From positions 1 to 37,583 of the forward strand of contig JAQWJQ010000061.1 in assembly GCA_029248265.1 (NCBI GenBank): a DNA stretch of 37,583 bases, in the 5' to 3' direction. Each line of letters begins with the position of its first letter. Positions within the stretch are counted from its first letter, which is position 1. The notes beneath the pieces are model-generated. The model did not search any database, was not told the origin of the DNA, and saw nothing but the letters and a program-made list of their open reading frames with translations. The position numbers were made by a program, and so were the translations under genes. Below, piece by piece: positions 1 through 8,667 of the stretch. Source of the stretch: Planctomycetota bacterium (GTDB taxonomy: Bacteria; Planctomycetota; UBA1135; GCA-002686595).

Positions 1-110
1 CCAGGTCCCCGCCCCGCTCTTTCTGTGCCTTGGCTGAGAGGGAGGTTGCGTCGCGTCCGGGATGGGCGAGCGGGCTCAGCCAGCGCCCCGCCAGGTGAGA
101 GCCCGGCCGC

Positions 111-1601
111 TCAGGCGATCGGCAGATCGACCGCGATCCGGAAGGTGCCGTCCTTGGCCTCGACCGCGGCGCGTCCACCGAGGGCAGAGGCGCAGCCCTC
201 GACAATCGACAGCCCGAGCCCGACGTGTTGATCGTCGGCGCTGCGGGCCGTGTCCGCTCGCCAGAAGGGATCGAAGGCTCGAGAGGCGGTCTCCTCGCAC
301 AGGGCGTTCGAGTGATTCTCGACCACCAGCGTCAGGAAGCCGGATGCCGCGTGGAGCGCAACGGAGATCGACGTGCCGGTGTTGGCGTAATCGGCGGCAT
401 TACGCGCGAGGTTCGAGGTGATCCTCCGCACGAGGGCGAGGGTGCCTGATGCGGTCGATGGGCCGCCGTCCTCCACGTCGTAGGTGACGGTCAAGGAGCG
501 CTCGTCGAGCAGACAGCGCTGCTCCTCGAAGGCCTGCTCGATCTCTTCGCGTAGGTCGACCGGGTGGGTCTGCTCGCTCACCGTGCGCGTCCGGCGCAGG
601 AGCAGGAGACTGTCCACGATCTGCTGGAGATCGAGGGTGGAAGAGAGGTTGGTGCGGAGCACGCTCTTCAGCTCCTCCAGGCTCCTCTCGCGTCGCAAGG
701 CAACCTCCAGGTTCGCTCGCAGGCCAGTGAGCGGCGTTCGCAGCTCGTGGGCCACGTCATCGGTGAAGCGCTGCTCCCGGGCGAAGGAGTCTGCGAGTTG
801 CCCCCGCGACCGCTCGAGGGCTTCGACGATGGGGACGAGCTCGAGCGGCGCGTCGGGGAGCTTGACCGTGCGGTCGAGGTTGCCCTGCCCAAGGCTCTCG
901 ATGGTCCTGGTAAGGACCCCGAGCGGGGCCATCCCGCGTCGGACGCTGGTGCGTATCAGGAGCGCGGCGGCGAGCAGGGCGGCAACGCCGCCGAAGAGCA
1001 TGAGCTTGGCGAGCTCAGCGAACCGCTCGAACTCCTCCTGCATGGGACTCGCCACCAGGATCAGGAACTGATCATCGGGCCGGAAGGGGGGGCCCTGGGC
1101 GCGCCGATCTCGCTCGCGCCTTCCACCCCTGCTGTCACCCCGTCGCGAGTCAGGGACGCCTCGAATCACCGGGACGAACGAGGCCGTCACGATGCGGTAG
1201 TGCAGGCCTTCGGCGCTCACAGCCTCGACGAATTGCAGGCCGGTGGGCTTGCCCTCCGGGCCGGCCTCGCGGGCTTCGACCTTCGGCAGCCTCAGGTCGG
1301 GGAAGTTCGCCGAGCGGTTCAGCTCACTGAACTCCTCCGCTCTCCAGCAGATCCAGGGGTAGGCGTCCAGCCCACTCGACGGCCCCGGAAGCCCGGGAGG
1401 CCCGGGCCGGCTCGCGAAGACTGATTCTGCGGCGAGCCGCTCGGCGCTGATCTCGAGGAACTTGGTGAGGCTCAGCTCGCCATCGGCGCGTGCGCTACTG
1501 CGGTAGGTCTCGAAGATGAGGGCGCCAGACCCGAGGATGGTGGCGGCCATGGCGAGGGTGACCCCGACCACGATCCGCCGCTCGATGCTGCGGTTCGACA
1601 T
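111..1601 (-). CDS. Sensor histidine kinase (HAMP-HisKA-HATPase)
   Basis: Inner-membrane sensor kinase of a two-component system, 496 residues from the ATG at 1601. A first membrane segment lies at about residues 10-31, followed by an extracytoplasmic sensor region of about 165 residues of unknown ligand, with an Arg/Gly/Pro-rich stretch near 147-175. A second membrane segment is at about 200-217 and a HAMP linker follows. The HisKA H box reads DVAHELRTPL, with the phosphorylated His near residue 285. The ATPase domain shows an N box (NLARNAADYA) and a G box (GLGLSIVEG). The start overlaps the stop of the upstream regulator gene by one base (TGATG), so the two are translationally coupled; a TTG three bases upstream is the alternative start. 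The cognate partner is the regulator directly upstream. The stimulus cannot be told from sequence. Confidence 0.93.
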   Translation of the reverse strand: MSNRSIERRIVVGVTLAMAATILGSGALIFETYRSSARADGELSLTKFLEISAERLAAESVFASRPGPPGLPGPSSGLDAYPWICWRAEEFSELNRSANFPDLRLPKVEAREAGPEGKPTGLQFVEAVSAEGLHYRIVTASFVPVIRGVPDSRRGDSRGGRRERDRRAQGPPFRPDDQFLILVASPMQEEFERFAELAKLMLFGGVAALLAAALLIRTSVRRGMAPLGVLTRTIESLGQGNLDRTVKLPDAPLELVPIVEALERSRGQLADSFAREQRFTDDVAHELRTPLTGLRANLEVALRRERSLEELKSVLRTNLSSTLDLQQIVDSLLLLRRTRTVSEQTHPVDLREEIEQAFEEQRCLLDERSLTVTYDVEDGGPSTASGTLALVRRITSNLARNAADYANTGTSISVALHAASGFLTLVVENHSNALCEETASRAFDPFWRADTARSADDQHVGLGLSIVEGCASALGGRAAVEAKDGTFRIAVDLPIA

Positions 1602-2281
1602 CAAGGCTGGTTCGGGGCTGTGAGGATGTACCCCTGGCCACGGCGGGTGTGGAGCACTCGCGGCGCGCCGCCGGCCTCTAGCTTCTTGCGGAGGTAGCCC
1701 ACATAGACGTCCACCACGTTGCTGCTGGCCGAGCTATTCCCCCCGTAGAGGCTCAGGTGGGCCTCGGCACGGGTCACGACCTCATTGGGTCGGTACGCGA
1801 AGTACTCAAGGAGCGCGTACTCGCGAGCGGTGAGGTCGATCGCCTGATCGTTCATCTTCACAAGGCGCTCGGTCGTACTGACAAACAGGGGCCCGACTTG
1901 GAGGACCGGGGACTTGACCTGGAACTTGCGCCGCAAGAGCGCGCGCGTGCGGGCGATGAGCTCCTCGATGGCGAAGGGCTTGACGAGATAGTCGTCTGCA
2001 CCTGCGTCGAGGGCGCGCACCCGGTCCTCGACGCTGTCGCGCGCGGTCACCACAAGGACGTGCACCAGGTTTCCGTCGGCGCGTGTCCGCTGGAGGACGT
2101 TCAGCCCGTCGATGCCGGGGATCATCAGGTCGAGAATGACGAGGTCCAGCGCCTGTTCCTCGATGACTCGCAGAGCCCCCTCACCGTCACCGGCCACGTC
2201 GACCGTCCAGCCCTCCTCGCGGAGCGCGGTCACCACTGGGCCGCGGAGCGGGCCGTAGTCTTCAACGACAAGGATGCGCAT
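1601..2281 (-). CDS. OmpR/PhoB-family response regulator
   Basis: DNA-binding response regulator of 226 residues, partner of the histidine kinase that follows it. The receiver domain (residues 1 to about 115) begins MRILVVED, carries the acidic pocket and the phospho-acceptor Asp near residue 51 in LDLMIPGIDG, and has the conserved Lys in DYLVKPF. A winged-helix effector domain (about 125-223) has the usual LTAREYALLEY start and the YVGYLRKKLE recognition helix, and ends with the GQGYIL wing. I chose the ATG at 2281 because the receiver fold starts exactly there; an upstream extension of ten residues is open but not needed. A perfect 11-bp direct repeat lies 39 bases upstream and may be its own binding site. 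Confidence 0.94.
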   Translation of the reverse strand: MRILVVEDYGPLRGPVVTALREEGWTVDVAGDGEGALRVIEEQALDLVILDLMIPGIDGLNVLQRTRADGNLVHVLVVTARDSVEDRVRALDAGADDYLVKPFAIEELIARTRALLRRKFQVKSPVLQVGPLFVSTTERLVKMNDQAIDLTAREYALLEYFAYRPNEVVTRAEAHLSLYGGNSSASSNVVDVYVGYLRKKLEAGGAPRVLHTRRGQGYILTAPNQP

Positions 2282-2320
2282 TGTCGCCACCGTAGCGGGA
2301 CAGCGTGGCACGCCGGGCAG

Positions 2321-2342
2321 TTCCTCTCACCTTCCTCTCACC
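2321..2342 (-). promoter_or_regulatory. Perfect 11-bp tandem direct repeat, candidate regulator box
   Basis: On the coding (minus) strand the 11-mer GGTGAGAGGAA occurs twice head to tail with no spacer. It sits 39 bases before the start codon of the OmpR-type regulator gene. Regulators of this family bind tandem half-sites repeated at 10-11 bp, as in the PhoB box, so autoregulation is a reasonable guess. No promoter hexamers are obvious around it. Function is inferred from position and periodicity only. Confidence 0.4.
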
Positions 2343-2394
2343 GAGGATCTCGACTTGGAACGTCCGGTCCTCCCAGGGGGGAGCGGCGGCTCCT

Positions 2395-3894
2395 TCAGGG
2401 CGATGGGGGCGAGAGCGACGCCGGGCCCCGCTTGAAGACCCAGGCGACGATGAGCACCGCGACCACACCGAGGCCGAGGGCGAGGGACCACCAGACCTCG
2501 ATCAAACCGTCGCCGCGCCGGAGGACAAACCAGCCAGCGAGCGGGAGCGCGATGACCCACCATGCGATGAAGTTGAAGACGGCCGGCGGGACGGTGCGTC
2601 CCATGCCCCGCAGGATCCCAGCTCCGACGACCTGGAGCCCGTCCACGATCTGGAAGGCCGCTGCGATCGGGAGGATCCTCGCCGCGATCGAGAGGGCGTC
2701 GGGGTCGTCGGGGATGTAGAGGGACGGCAGCCAGTGGCGCCCGAGGTACAGGCCCAGGCCCAGGGCGGCCATGGCGACCGCGCTGAGACCGAGGGCGAGC
2801 TGGGCGCTGGACTGGGCATCCCTGAAGCGTCGCTCGCCGATCAGGTTGCCGATGCGCGTCGCGGCGGCGAGGGCGATGCCGAGCGGGACCATGAAGGTCA
2901 TGCTCGCCATGTTGATCACGACCCCGTGCGCCACGGTGGCCTCGATGCCGAGCATGCCCGCGAGATAGGTGGTGGCCCCGAACGCGCCCAGCTCGAGGGT
3001 GAGGTGAAGGGCGACCGGGGCGCCGTACCGCAGAACCTGCGCGATGCCCGCCAGAGAGTGCGACGCGCGGTCCCAGGAGACCCACGCTCCGCGGAGGAGC
3101 CGGTGCCTGCGGACCATCCAGAGGATTGCCAAGCACATGAAGGTCCGGGTGATCCCCGTGGCAATCCCTGCTCCGGTGATGCCCCAGCCCAGTTCAAAGA
3201 TCAGCAGCCAATTCGCGAAGACGTTGACGGCGTTCGCGATCACGGCGACGGCGAGCGCTGGCTTGAGGATCCCGCGGCCCTGGAGGTGCTGCCGGAACGC
3301 GATGTAGACGAGGAAGAAGGGAGTCGCGAAGGACTGACTCAGCGCGTACCGCTCACTTGGTTGGCCGAGGCGGGCGGCGCTCTCCACGTCGATTCTGCCC
3401 GCGGTTAGCCCTTCGCCGGAGCCGGCGATCCACTCGGCAAAACTGCAGGACGCGGCGATCAACTCGGCGGTGAAGAAGCGCAAGCAGACCACGGGGACTG
3501 AGGCCAGCAGCGCGACGATGATCCCGCGCTGTAGCGCGCGGCCGAGGGCCTCTCGGTCGCGTGCTCCATGGCCCTGGGTCACGATCGGGTCGATCCCCAT
3601 CACGAGGCCGATCCCGGCAACTTGCGTCAGGTGCACCCAGACCCCCGCGAGCAGCGCGGCCGCCACGGCCTCACTGGACCACCGACCGAGCATCAAGAGG
3701 TCCACGAGCCCGACGGCCATCCAGCACACGTTCGTGAGCAGGATCGGCAGCGACAGGCGGCAGAGGACGCCGAGTTCTTTGCGGGTGTGGCTCAAGGAGA
3801 GGTCGCGCACGCGAGGTTCGCGGGCCGAGGACAATACGCGTTGCGACCTCCTGTTGCTCACTAACCTCCGGCCCCTCACTGAGGATCGAGGCAA
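2395..3894 (-). CDS. MATE-family multidrug/toxin exporter
   Basis: Polytopic inner-membrane antiporter of the MATE family, which exports drugs or metabolites in exchange for Na+ or H+. The frame is 499 residues; MATE proteins are usually 440-480. About twelve hydrophobic helices are visible. The first starts near residue 48 (RLSLPILLTNVCWMAVGLVD) and the second repeat begins near the middle of the protein, as in other MATE proteins. The start is uncertain. The longest frame uses TTG at 3894, but about 40 basic N-terminal residues are unusual; GTG at 3861, or TTG at 3834 behind an AGGAGG, are alternatives. It is transcribed divergently from the HtrA-like gene with only a short gap, and toward the two-component system. 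The substrate is unknown. Confidence 0.88.
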   Translation of the reverse strand: MPRSSVRGRRLVSNRRSQRVLSSAREPRVRDLSLSHTRKELGVLCRLSLPILLTNVCWMAVGLVDLLMLGRWSSEAVAAALLAGVWVHLTQVAGIGLVMGIDPIVTQGHGARDREALGRALQRGIIVALLASVPVVCLRFFTAELIAASCSFAEWIAGSGEGLTAGRIDVESAARLGQPSERYALSQSFATPFFLVYIAFRQHLQGRGILKPALAVAVIANAVNVFANWLLIFELGWGITGAGIATGITRTFMCLAILWMVRRHRLLRGAWVSWDRASHSLAGIAQVLRYGAPVALHLTLELGAFGATTYLAGMLGIEATVAHGVVINMASMTFMVPLGIALAAATRIGNLIGERRFRDAQSSAQLALGLSAVAMAALGLGLYLGRHWLPSLYIPDDPDALSIAARILPIAAAFQIVDGLQVVGAGILRGMGRTVPPAVFNFIAWWVIALPLAGWFVLRRGDGLIEVWWSLALGLGVVAVLIVAWVFKRGPASLSPPSP

Positions 3895-3936
3895 GCGCGC
3901 TCACAAGTCCCCTCGGGGGCCGTACCCTCCATCCGG

Positions 3937-5205
3937 ATGGGCGGTGAGTACACAGGAGAGGCTGAGGGGCGCGGCGGCTCCAAGCGGGTCGAGCGCCGGC
4001 GCGATGCCGTACTGGTCTTCCTCTCCACGCTCACCCTCGCGCTCCTCGTCCTGTTGCTCTTGATTCGGCTCTACCCGGACCGATTCGGCTTCAGCGTGCC
4101 CGGCGCCTCGGGGGTAAGGCTGCAGCCCCGGTCTGAGGCGGGGGGGGCCGCAGACTCGCGGCGGCCGGTGACGCCCCGGGCGCCTGGAGCGTTGACGCTC
4201 GCGCAGACGATCTTCGCTGACGCCTCGCCCTCGGTGGTACATGTGACCACCCGCTCAAGGGAGGTGGAAGGCAACGAGTCCGACGCCACGGAGTTCATCT
4301 CTGGAACCGGGTCTGGGTGGATCTGGGATCGATCAGGGCACGTCGTGACCTGCTTGCATGTGATCAACGGCGCGACCTCGGCGCTGGTGACGCTCTCTGA
4401 TGGCTCCGAGTGGGAGGCGAAGCTCGTTGGAATCGACTCTGCGACGGATGTCGCCGTGGTCCGCATTGATGCGTCGCCCGAACGCTTCGTGCCCGTGCGA
4501 GTCGGCTCCTCATCAGATCTCTCTGTGGGGTCCGAGGCCTTCTCCGTGTCGTGCCCCTATGGGCTGGCTCACTCCCTCTCAGTTGGGCACATCAGCGGCC
4601 TGAGGCGGCGTATCCGGTCCAAGTCGGGGCAGTTCATCGAGGGTGTCATGCAGACCGACGCCGCCATGCATCCGGGGTCCTCCGGGGGCACGCTACTGGA
4701 CGACCAGGGGCGGATGATCGGGATGAACGCTGCGATTCATGCGGACTCCCGGCGTCAGGCAGGGGTCGGGTTCGCGCTCCCCGTGGATCGCCTCCAGGAG
4801 GTCGTGCCGTCGATCCTCAAGGACGGTTTTCGCTGGGAGCCCAGGTACGGCTTCGTCACAGCGAGCGACAGGAACAGCGCGGCCCTGCTCGCCAAGATCA
4901 GCAGCCAGCCCGAGGCCCCGCTGGAGGGGGTCGTGGTCGCGGAGCTCGACGAGGGAGGGCCCGCCGCGCGCGCGGGGTTACGAGCCATGCAGACGGTGAC
5001 GGCCGCAGGCCTGGAGGACCGGCTCATCGTTCGCGATGTCATCGTCGGCGCCGGCGGCAAGCCGGTGCGCTCCCGCGAGGACCTCGTCGACGTGCTGGAT
5101 GCGCTGGGTCCGGGGGATGTCCTCGTCCTCAGGGTCGCGAAGCCGGGAGGGGAGGTCGAGATCAAGCTGGAGCCCCAGGACCCGGTGACCCAGCGAGGGC
5201 GCTAG
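3937..5205 (+). CDS. Membrane-anchored HtrA/DegP-type serine protease with PDZ domain
   Basis: Periplasmic quality-control protease of the S1C family, 422 residues, held in the inner membrane by a helix at about residues 24-44 after a basic N-terminus. The trypsin-like domain (about 85-295) shows the full triad: His near 141 (VTCLHVING), Asp near 171 (SATDVAVVRI) and Ser near 249 in HPGSSGG. The family more often has GNSGG, so the Asn-to-Ser change next to the nucleophile is a small variation. The oxyanion and activation segments look intact, so it should be active. One PDZ domain (about 315-410) contains GVVVAELDEGGPAARAGL and the DVIVGAGGKPV strand. The start is the ATG at 3937; no strong ribosome-binding site is visible. 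It converges on the sulfotransferase-like gene. Confidence 0.93.
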   Translation: MGGEYTGEAEGRGGSKRVERRRDAVLVFLSTLTLALLVLLLLIRLYPDRFGFSVPGASGVRLQPRSEAGGAADSRRPVTPRAPGALTLAQTIFADASPSVVHVTTRSREVEGNESDATEFISGTGSGWIWDRSGHVVTCLHVINGATSALVTLSDGSEWEAKLVGIDSATDVAVVRIDASPERFVPVRVGSSSDLSVGSEAFSVSCPYGLAHSLSVGHISGLRRRIRSKSGQFIEGVMQTDAAMHPGSSGGTLLDDQGRMIGMNAAIHADSRRQAGVGFALPVDRLQEVVPSILKDGFRWEPRYGFVTASDRNSAALLAKISSQPEAPLEGVVVAELDEGGPAARAGLRAMQTVTAAGLEDRLIVRDVIVGAGGKPVRSREDLVDVLDALGPGDVLVLRVAKPGGEVEIKLEPQDPVTQRGR

Positions 5206-5255
5206 TCACCCGGCGAGCCACGGTGGTCGTGGGCGTGGCGGGGGGGGCTCGTCCG

Positions 5256-6587
5256 TCAACGAGGGAGCCAATCGGGGTGGGGGACCCGCTCGGCCATGAA
5301 CAGCGCGGCGACCAGTGCGCGGTTGGTGCCGGTGACGCGGGGGCTGACATACTCCCAGACCACGTCGCCGCTCCCCGGGTCGATCTCGAGCGCGCGTCCC
5401 TGGGTGGACTCGGCCACCAGCAGGTTCCCGCCATCGAGCTGCTGGACCGTGCCGCAAAAGAAGGACGCGAAGGCCGCAGGGGGTGTCGCGCTCCAGCGCC
5501 AAAGGATAGAGCCCGTCGCCGGGTCGACCCGGAGGAGGCGGGAGGACTCGGCGACGCCACCGCGGTTGTCGAAGATCAAGAGGGACCCATCCGTGTGGAC
5601 TGAAGGGTCATGGGGGGCTCGCCAACGAGACGCCAGCGGGCCGCCGGTGAGCCAGGTGAAGCGCGCGGCGTCGAGGTCCACGGTCACGACGAGATCGAGG
5701 TCCCTCAGGCAGACCAACACCTGACCCGCGGCTACCCCAGGGATGGCGAGCCGCTCCGCCTCGCGCTCGTCCAGGAGGTCGAGGGAGTTGGCGTGCATCA
5801 CGTCGCCCGTCCGGACGGTGAGCCGCTCGAGGAGGGCTGCGTGAGGGGACGCGGTGAAGGCGTCCCAGAGGCTCGTCGCGCCCAGGAATGTCCCGTCTGG
5901 ACCGTAGCGAACGATGAGGTCGTCCACGATCGGCTCGGCCGGGTTCACCTGGTGGACGATCCGCTCCACTCGGCTGAGAGCGAGGATGGAGCCGTCAGGT
6001 GCAACGTCGAGGTCGTGATGGACGCGGTCCATCACCGCCCAGCGGAGCTCCGAGTCGCGGTCCACGCAGACCAAGGCTCTGCCCGAGTGAATCGCGAGCA
6101 GCGCGCCGTCCTCGAGGAGCTGGACGCGACGCCATGGAAGCTGGTGCGGTCCCTCGAGAGGTGGTGCCTCCGGGAGCTCTGCGTAGGGCAGGGCCCACCG
6201 GTGGACGACGTCGCCCTCCAGGGAGACCAGCACCGCATCTGCGGCATCGCCCGAGCACATCAAGGTGAGCCCGTCCTCGGTCCGGTCCGGATCCCACAGC
6301 AGGAGGCCCGTGGTGGCCGGTGCCGACTCTGAGCCCGTCGCGTACCCGATCGCTCCCAGTCCGTCCTCAACGCGACCTGGGCGGCGGAAGCCGAAGAGGC
6401 CGGGCTCATCGAGGGCCCAGCCGCGCCGGTCAGCGTCACCGCCAGATGGTCTTGACTGGGCTCCGTCGCCGCAGGATGAGAGTGGGGCGGAGCAGGCGAG
6501 GAGGAGCAGGCTCCACCGGGTCAGGCGGCGTGCCTGTGCCCGGAACCACGAGGGGCCGGAGCGTGAGACCAGGAGGCTGCTGTCCAT
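5256..6587 (-). CDS. Arylsulfotransferase-like beta-propeller lipoprotein
   Basis: Exported protein of 443 residues resembling the ASST (aryl-sulfate sulfotransferase) family, which folds as a six-bladed propeller. The N-terminus has a twin-Arg-like basic stretch and a hydrophobic core ending in a lipobox (LSSC, Cys near residue 39), so it is probably a lipoprotein. The body has repeated propeller strands such as GDVVHRWALP, GALLAIHSG and GSILWRWS, plus an HHDL motif (MDRVHHDLDVAPDG) like the histidine-containing strands of ASST proteins. Whether it transfers sulfate or is only a propeller relative is open. I chose the ATG at 6587, which places the signal peptide correctly and leaves 14 bases after the meaB stop; the frame is open further upstream inside meaB. 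It is probably co-transcribed with meaB, without an obvious functional link. Confidence 0.75.
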   Translation of the reverse strand: MDSSLLVSRSGPSWFRAQARRLTRWSLLLLACSAPLSSCGDGAQSRPSGGDADRRGWALDEPGLFGFRRPGRVEDGLGAIGYATGSESAPATTGLLLWDPDRTEDGLTLMCSGDAADAVLVSLEGDVVHRWALPYAELPEAPPLEGPHQLPWRRVQLLEDGALLAIHSGRALVCVDRDSELRWAVMDRVHHDLDVAPDGSILALSRVERIVHQVNPAEPIVDDLIVRYGPDGTFLGATSLWDAFTASPHAALLERLTVRTGDVMHANSLDLLDEREAERLAIPGVAAGQVLVCLRDLDLVVTVDLDAARFTWLTGGPLASRWRAPHDPSVHTDGSLLIFDNRGGVAESSRLLRVDPATGSILWRWSATPPAAFASFFCGTVQQLDGGNLLVAESTQGRALEIDPGSGDVVWEYVSPRVTGTNRALVAALFMAERVPHPDWLPR

Positions 6588-6601
6588 CGGCACGGCGCCG
6601 C

Positions 6602-7600
6602 TCAGCTCCGATACGCCCGGAGGAGGCGGTCGGCAGCGGCCCCGGGCGGCAGGGTGCCTCGCTCGACATCGGCCTCGAGCGCTTCGAGCAGGCGCCGCAC
6701 CTCGCCGTGGTCGCGGAAACCCGTCATCAGTCGCTCTTCGATGATCGACCACATCCAACGCGAGGCCTGCTCGCCACGGCGCCGCTCCAGGACTCCCGCC
6801 TCGACCAGGGAGGCTCGATGTTGCTGGATGTTGCCCCAGAGTTCCTCCATCCCCGAGCCGGTCTCGGCGCTCACGACCACAGTGGTCGGTGCCCAGTGCT
6901 GGTCCCTCGGCCGTAGGTAGCGCAGCGCGGCCTCGTGATCTCGCGCTGCGGCGCGGGCGAGCGCGACCCGTTCGCCGTCCGCCTTGTTCACGGCGAGTAC
7001 GTCACCCACCTCGAGGATGCCCTTCTTGATGCCCTGGAGCTCGTCGCCGGCGCCAGGCAAGAGCAGCACGACGAAGGTGTCGACCATGTCGCGGGCGGCC
7101 GTCTCGCTCTGCCCGACGCCGACCGTCTCAACGAGGACGATGTCAAAGCCTGCGGCCTCGCAGAGAAGAAGGGTCTCTCGGGTTCGTCGTGCCACGCCCC
7201 CGAGTGTCGCGGCGCTGGGGGAGGGCCGGATGAAGGCGCCCTCGCGTCGAGCGAGGGTGTCCATCCGACTCTTGTCGCCGAGGATGCTGCCGCCAGTGAG
7301 CGCGCTCGACGGGTCGACAGCGAGGACTGCGACGCGGTGTCCCTTGTCCACGAGTTGTCCGCCGAGGCGCTCGATGAGGGTGCTCTTGCCGACCCCGGGG
7401 ACGCCGCTGACCCCGATGCGGTGACTCTTACCGGTCGCGGGGAGGACCGCCTTGAGGAGCTGCTGTGCGAGGGCCTCGTCCTCGCGGCGGGTACTCTCCA
7501 CCAGCGTGATCGCCCTGGCGAGCTGGGTGCGATCGCCCGCGAGGACTCCGTCGGCGAGGCGCCTGAGCCGGGCCTCTTCTTGGTCGCTGATTTGATCCAC
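6602..7600 (-). CDS. meaB: Methylmalonyl-CoA mutase-associated GTPase MeaB
   Basis: G-protein chaperone, 332 residues, that gates cofactor B12 loading of methylmalonyl-CoA mutase and protects it from inactivation. The Walker A motif GVPGVGKST is at about residues 66-74. Other G motifs visible are LAVDPSSALTGG, the DIVLVETVGVGQSE switch region and the NKAD base-specificity motif. Family members are also called LAO/AO transport ATPase or ArgK, an older name for the same proteins. The start is GTG at 7600, with no strong Shine-Dalgarno. Its likely client MutAB is encoded about 7 kb away rather than adjacent, with unrelated genes between. IcmF in this window has its own G domain and should not need it. 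Confidence 0.95.
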   Translation of the reverse strand: MDQISDQEEARLRRLADGVLAGDRTQLARAITLVESTRREDEALAQQLLKAVLPATGKSHRIGVSGVPGVGKSTLIERLGGQLVDKGHRVAVLAVDPSSALTGGSILGDKSRMDTLARREGAFIRPSPSAATLGGVARRTRETLLLCEAAGFDIVLVETVGVGQSETAARDMVDTFVVLLLPGAGDELQGIKKGILEVGDVLAVNKADGERVALARAAARDHEAALRYLRPRDQHWAPTTVVVSAETGSGMEELWGNIQQHRASLVEAGVLERRRGEQASRWMWSIIEERLMTGFRDHGEVRRLLEALEADVERGTLPPGAAADRLLRAYRS

Positions 7601-8093
7601 GGAAAGAGCGTAGCGCTTGAGCGGCGTGACCGGCAGCTTCCGCGGGGATCGGTCTCCGGCGGCGGATCCGCCCCAGAGCCCAGCGCCGCCTCACTCGCCG
7701 GGGCAAGGGATGCCAGCGAAGGGATGCCAGCGAAGGGATGCCGGCGAAGGGATGCCGGCGAAGGGACGCCTGCGAAGGGACGCCGGCTGCGTAGGGCAGC
7801 TTAGCCCCTGCTCGAACTCTCATGTACCGAGCCCCGAGCGACCCGCCCTCGACCCGGGCGGGCTGGGGCTCGAGCCCGTCGCAGCGGGCGGTTTGGAGCA
7901 GCGCCTGCCCACGCTGCGACGACCGAGCGCGGCAGGGCTTGGCCGCATGGGCGGTCCCGCCGGTTCACACCCGCTGGCGATCCTCCCGTTCACCGACGCC
8001 AACGGAGGCCATTCGCGCGGGACCGACGGCGTCCGAGCAGTGCGCCCTGATGAGGTGCATTGAAGGGCAGGCCCAAGCCGGGCAGCCCGGCGA
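7601..8093. other. Intergenic stretch without a convincing gene
   Basis: About 490 bases between the start of meaB and the end of the GIY-YIG gene. It holds a 14-bp tandem repeat in its first third. Open frames exist on both strands but are Arg/Pro/Ser-rich, resemble no family I know and look like GC-driven noise. Promoters for meaB would have to lie at its left end; I cannot point to hexamers. Confidence 0.6.
7707..7787. repeat. 14-bp tandem repeat, about 5.8 copies
   Basis: Head-to-tail units of the form gggatgccRgcgaa start at 7707, 7721, 7735, 7749 and 7763, with a partial sixth at 7777. Units 1-2 and 3-4 are identical pairs; units 5-6 differ by T to C at the fifth base, and unit 5 has t at the variable ninth position. 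The period of 14 is not a multiple of three, which argues against coding use. It is 107 bases upstream of meaB and may be a slippage-prone minisatellite. Confidence 0.9.
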
Positions 8094-8441
8094 TCAGTTC
8101 GCGCGGCCTTCGGTGTCTTCCTCGAGCGTGGCCTTGACGAACAGCGTCAGCTTGTCGCGGCTGCGGGAGAGGAGCTCCTTCTTGGCCTTCGGGAGGCGCT
8201 TGATCCTGCTCTCGGCTCGCTGGGCGGCGGAGCGATCTCCGGCGACCGTGAAGGTCGTGAGCATGAGGGGCCCACGCCCGCGCAGGGCTTTGGCGCCTCG
8301 GCCCTCGCAGTGCTCGGCGAAGCGCCGTTCAACATCCGTGGCGATGCCTGTATACAACGCTCCATCTCCGCGGCGAACGAGGTAGACCGACCAGGCGGGC
8401 GGGGTCGACTCGTCGGCTTCTGTAGGAGGGGGGTCAGGCAC
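8094..8441 (-). CDS. GIY-YIG domain protein (UPF0213/YhbQ-like)
   Basis: Small protein of 115 residues with a single GIY-YIG nuclease-like domain. The signature appears as VYLVRRGDGALYTGIATDVERR, split here into the strand VYLVR and the YTGIATD turn, with the Arg and His (ERRFAEH) of the catalytic helix and a later Glu (AESRIKRLPKAKK). It matches the UPF0213 subgroup of short stand-alone proteins, which have been linked to DNA repair or turnover of structured DNA, though substrates are poorly defined. The start is GTG at 8441 after a 19-residue Pro/Glu-rich leader. The C-terminus is charged. It stands alone, divergent from the exported-protein gene downstream. Confidence 0.88.
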   Translation of the reverse strand: MPDPPPTEADESTPPAWSVYLVRRGDGALYTGIATDVERRFAEHCEGRGAKALRGRGPLMLTTFTVAGDRSAAQRAESRIKRLPKAKKELLSRSRDKLTLFVKATLEEDTEGRAN

Positions 8442-8667
8442 CGGCGGGGAGGGGCAAGGTTCTTGAACTCGACGGGGCCGAGAGGGCCGCCGCGGTGAAC
8501 GTGAATACTGGGTTTAGGTGCGTATCCGCACACTTTGGCGCCAGGAAGTGGTCGGTATCAATGGAGGTCTGATCGGCCATCGGTACCCTCTCGGGCCGAA
8601 GGCGAAAACCAGGAGTCGCTTCCCTGGCCACGCATCCTTTTCTATTGACGATTGAACTGTTCTTCCA

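Noticed and set aside
1-110. A gene at the left edge
   Set aside because: Open frames extend through here only as antisense of the histidine kinase; nothing before the kinase stop is recognisable.
2305-3408. A 367-codon plus-strand open frame
   Set aside because: Antisense to the MATE exporter; Asp/Arg/Gly/Glu-rich and without domain.
7707-7787. CRISPR array
   Set aside because: Units are 14 bp with no spacers between them and no cas gene is near; this is a simple tandem repeat.
7617-8063. Coding frames in the gap between meaB and the GIY-YIG gene
   Set aside because: Several overlapping frames on both strands, all Arg/Pro/Ser-rich, running through the 14-bp repeat, with no family resemblance and no ribosome-binding site.
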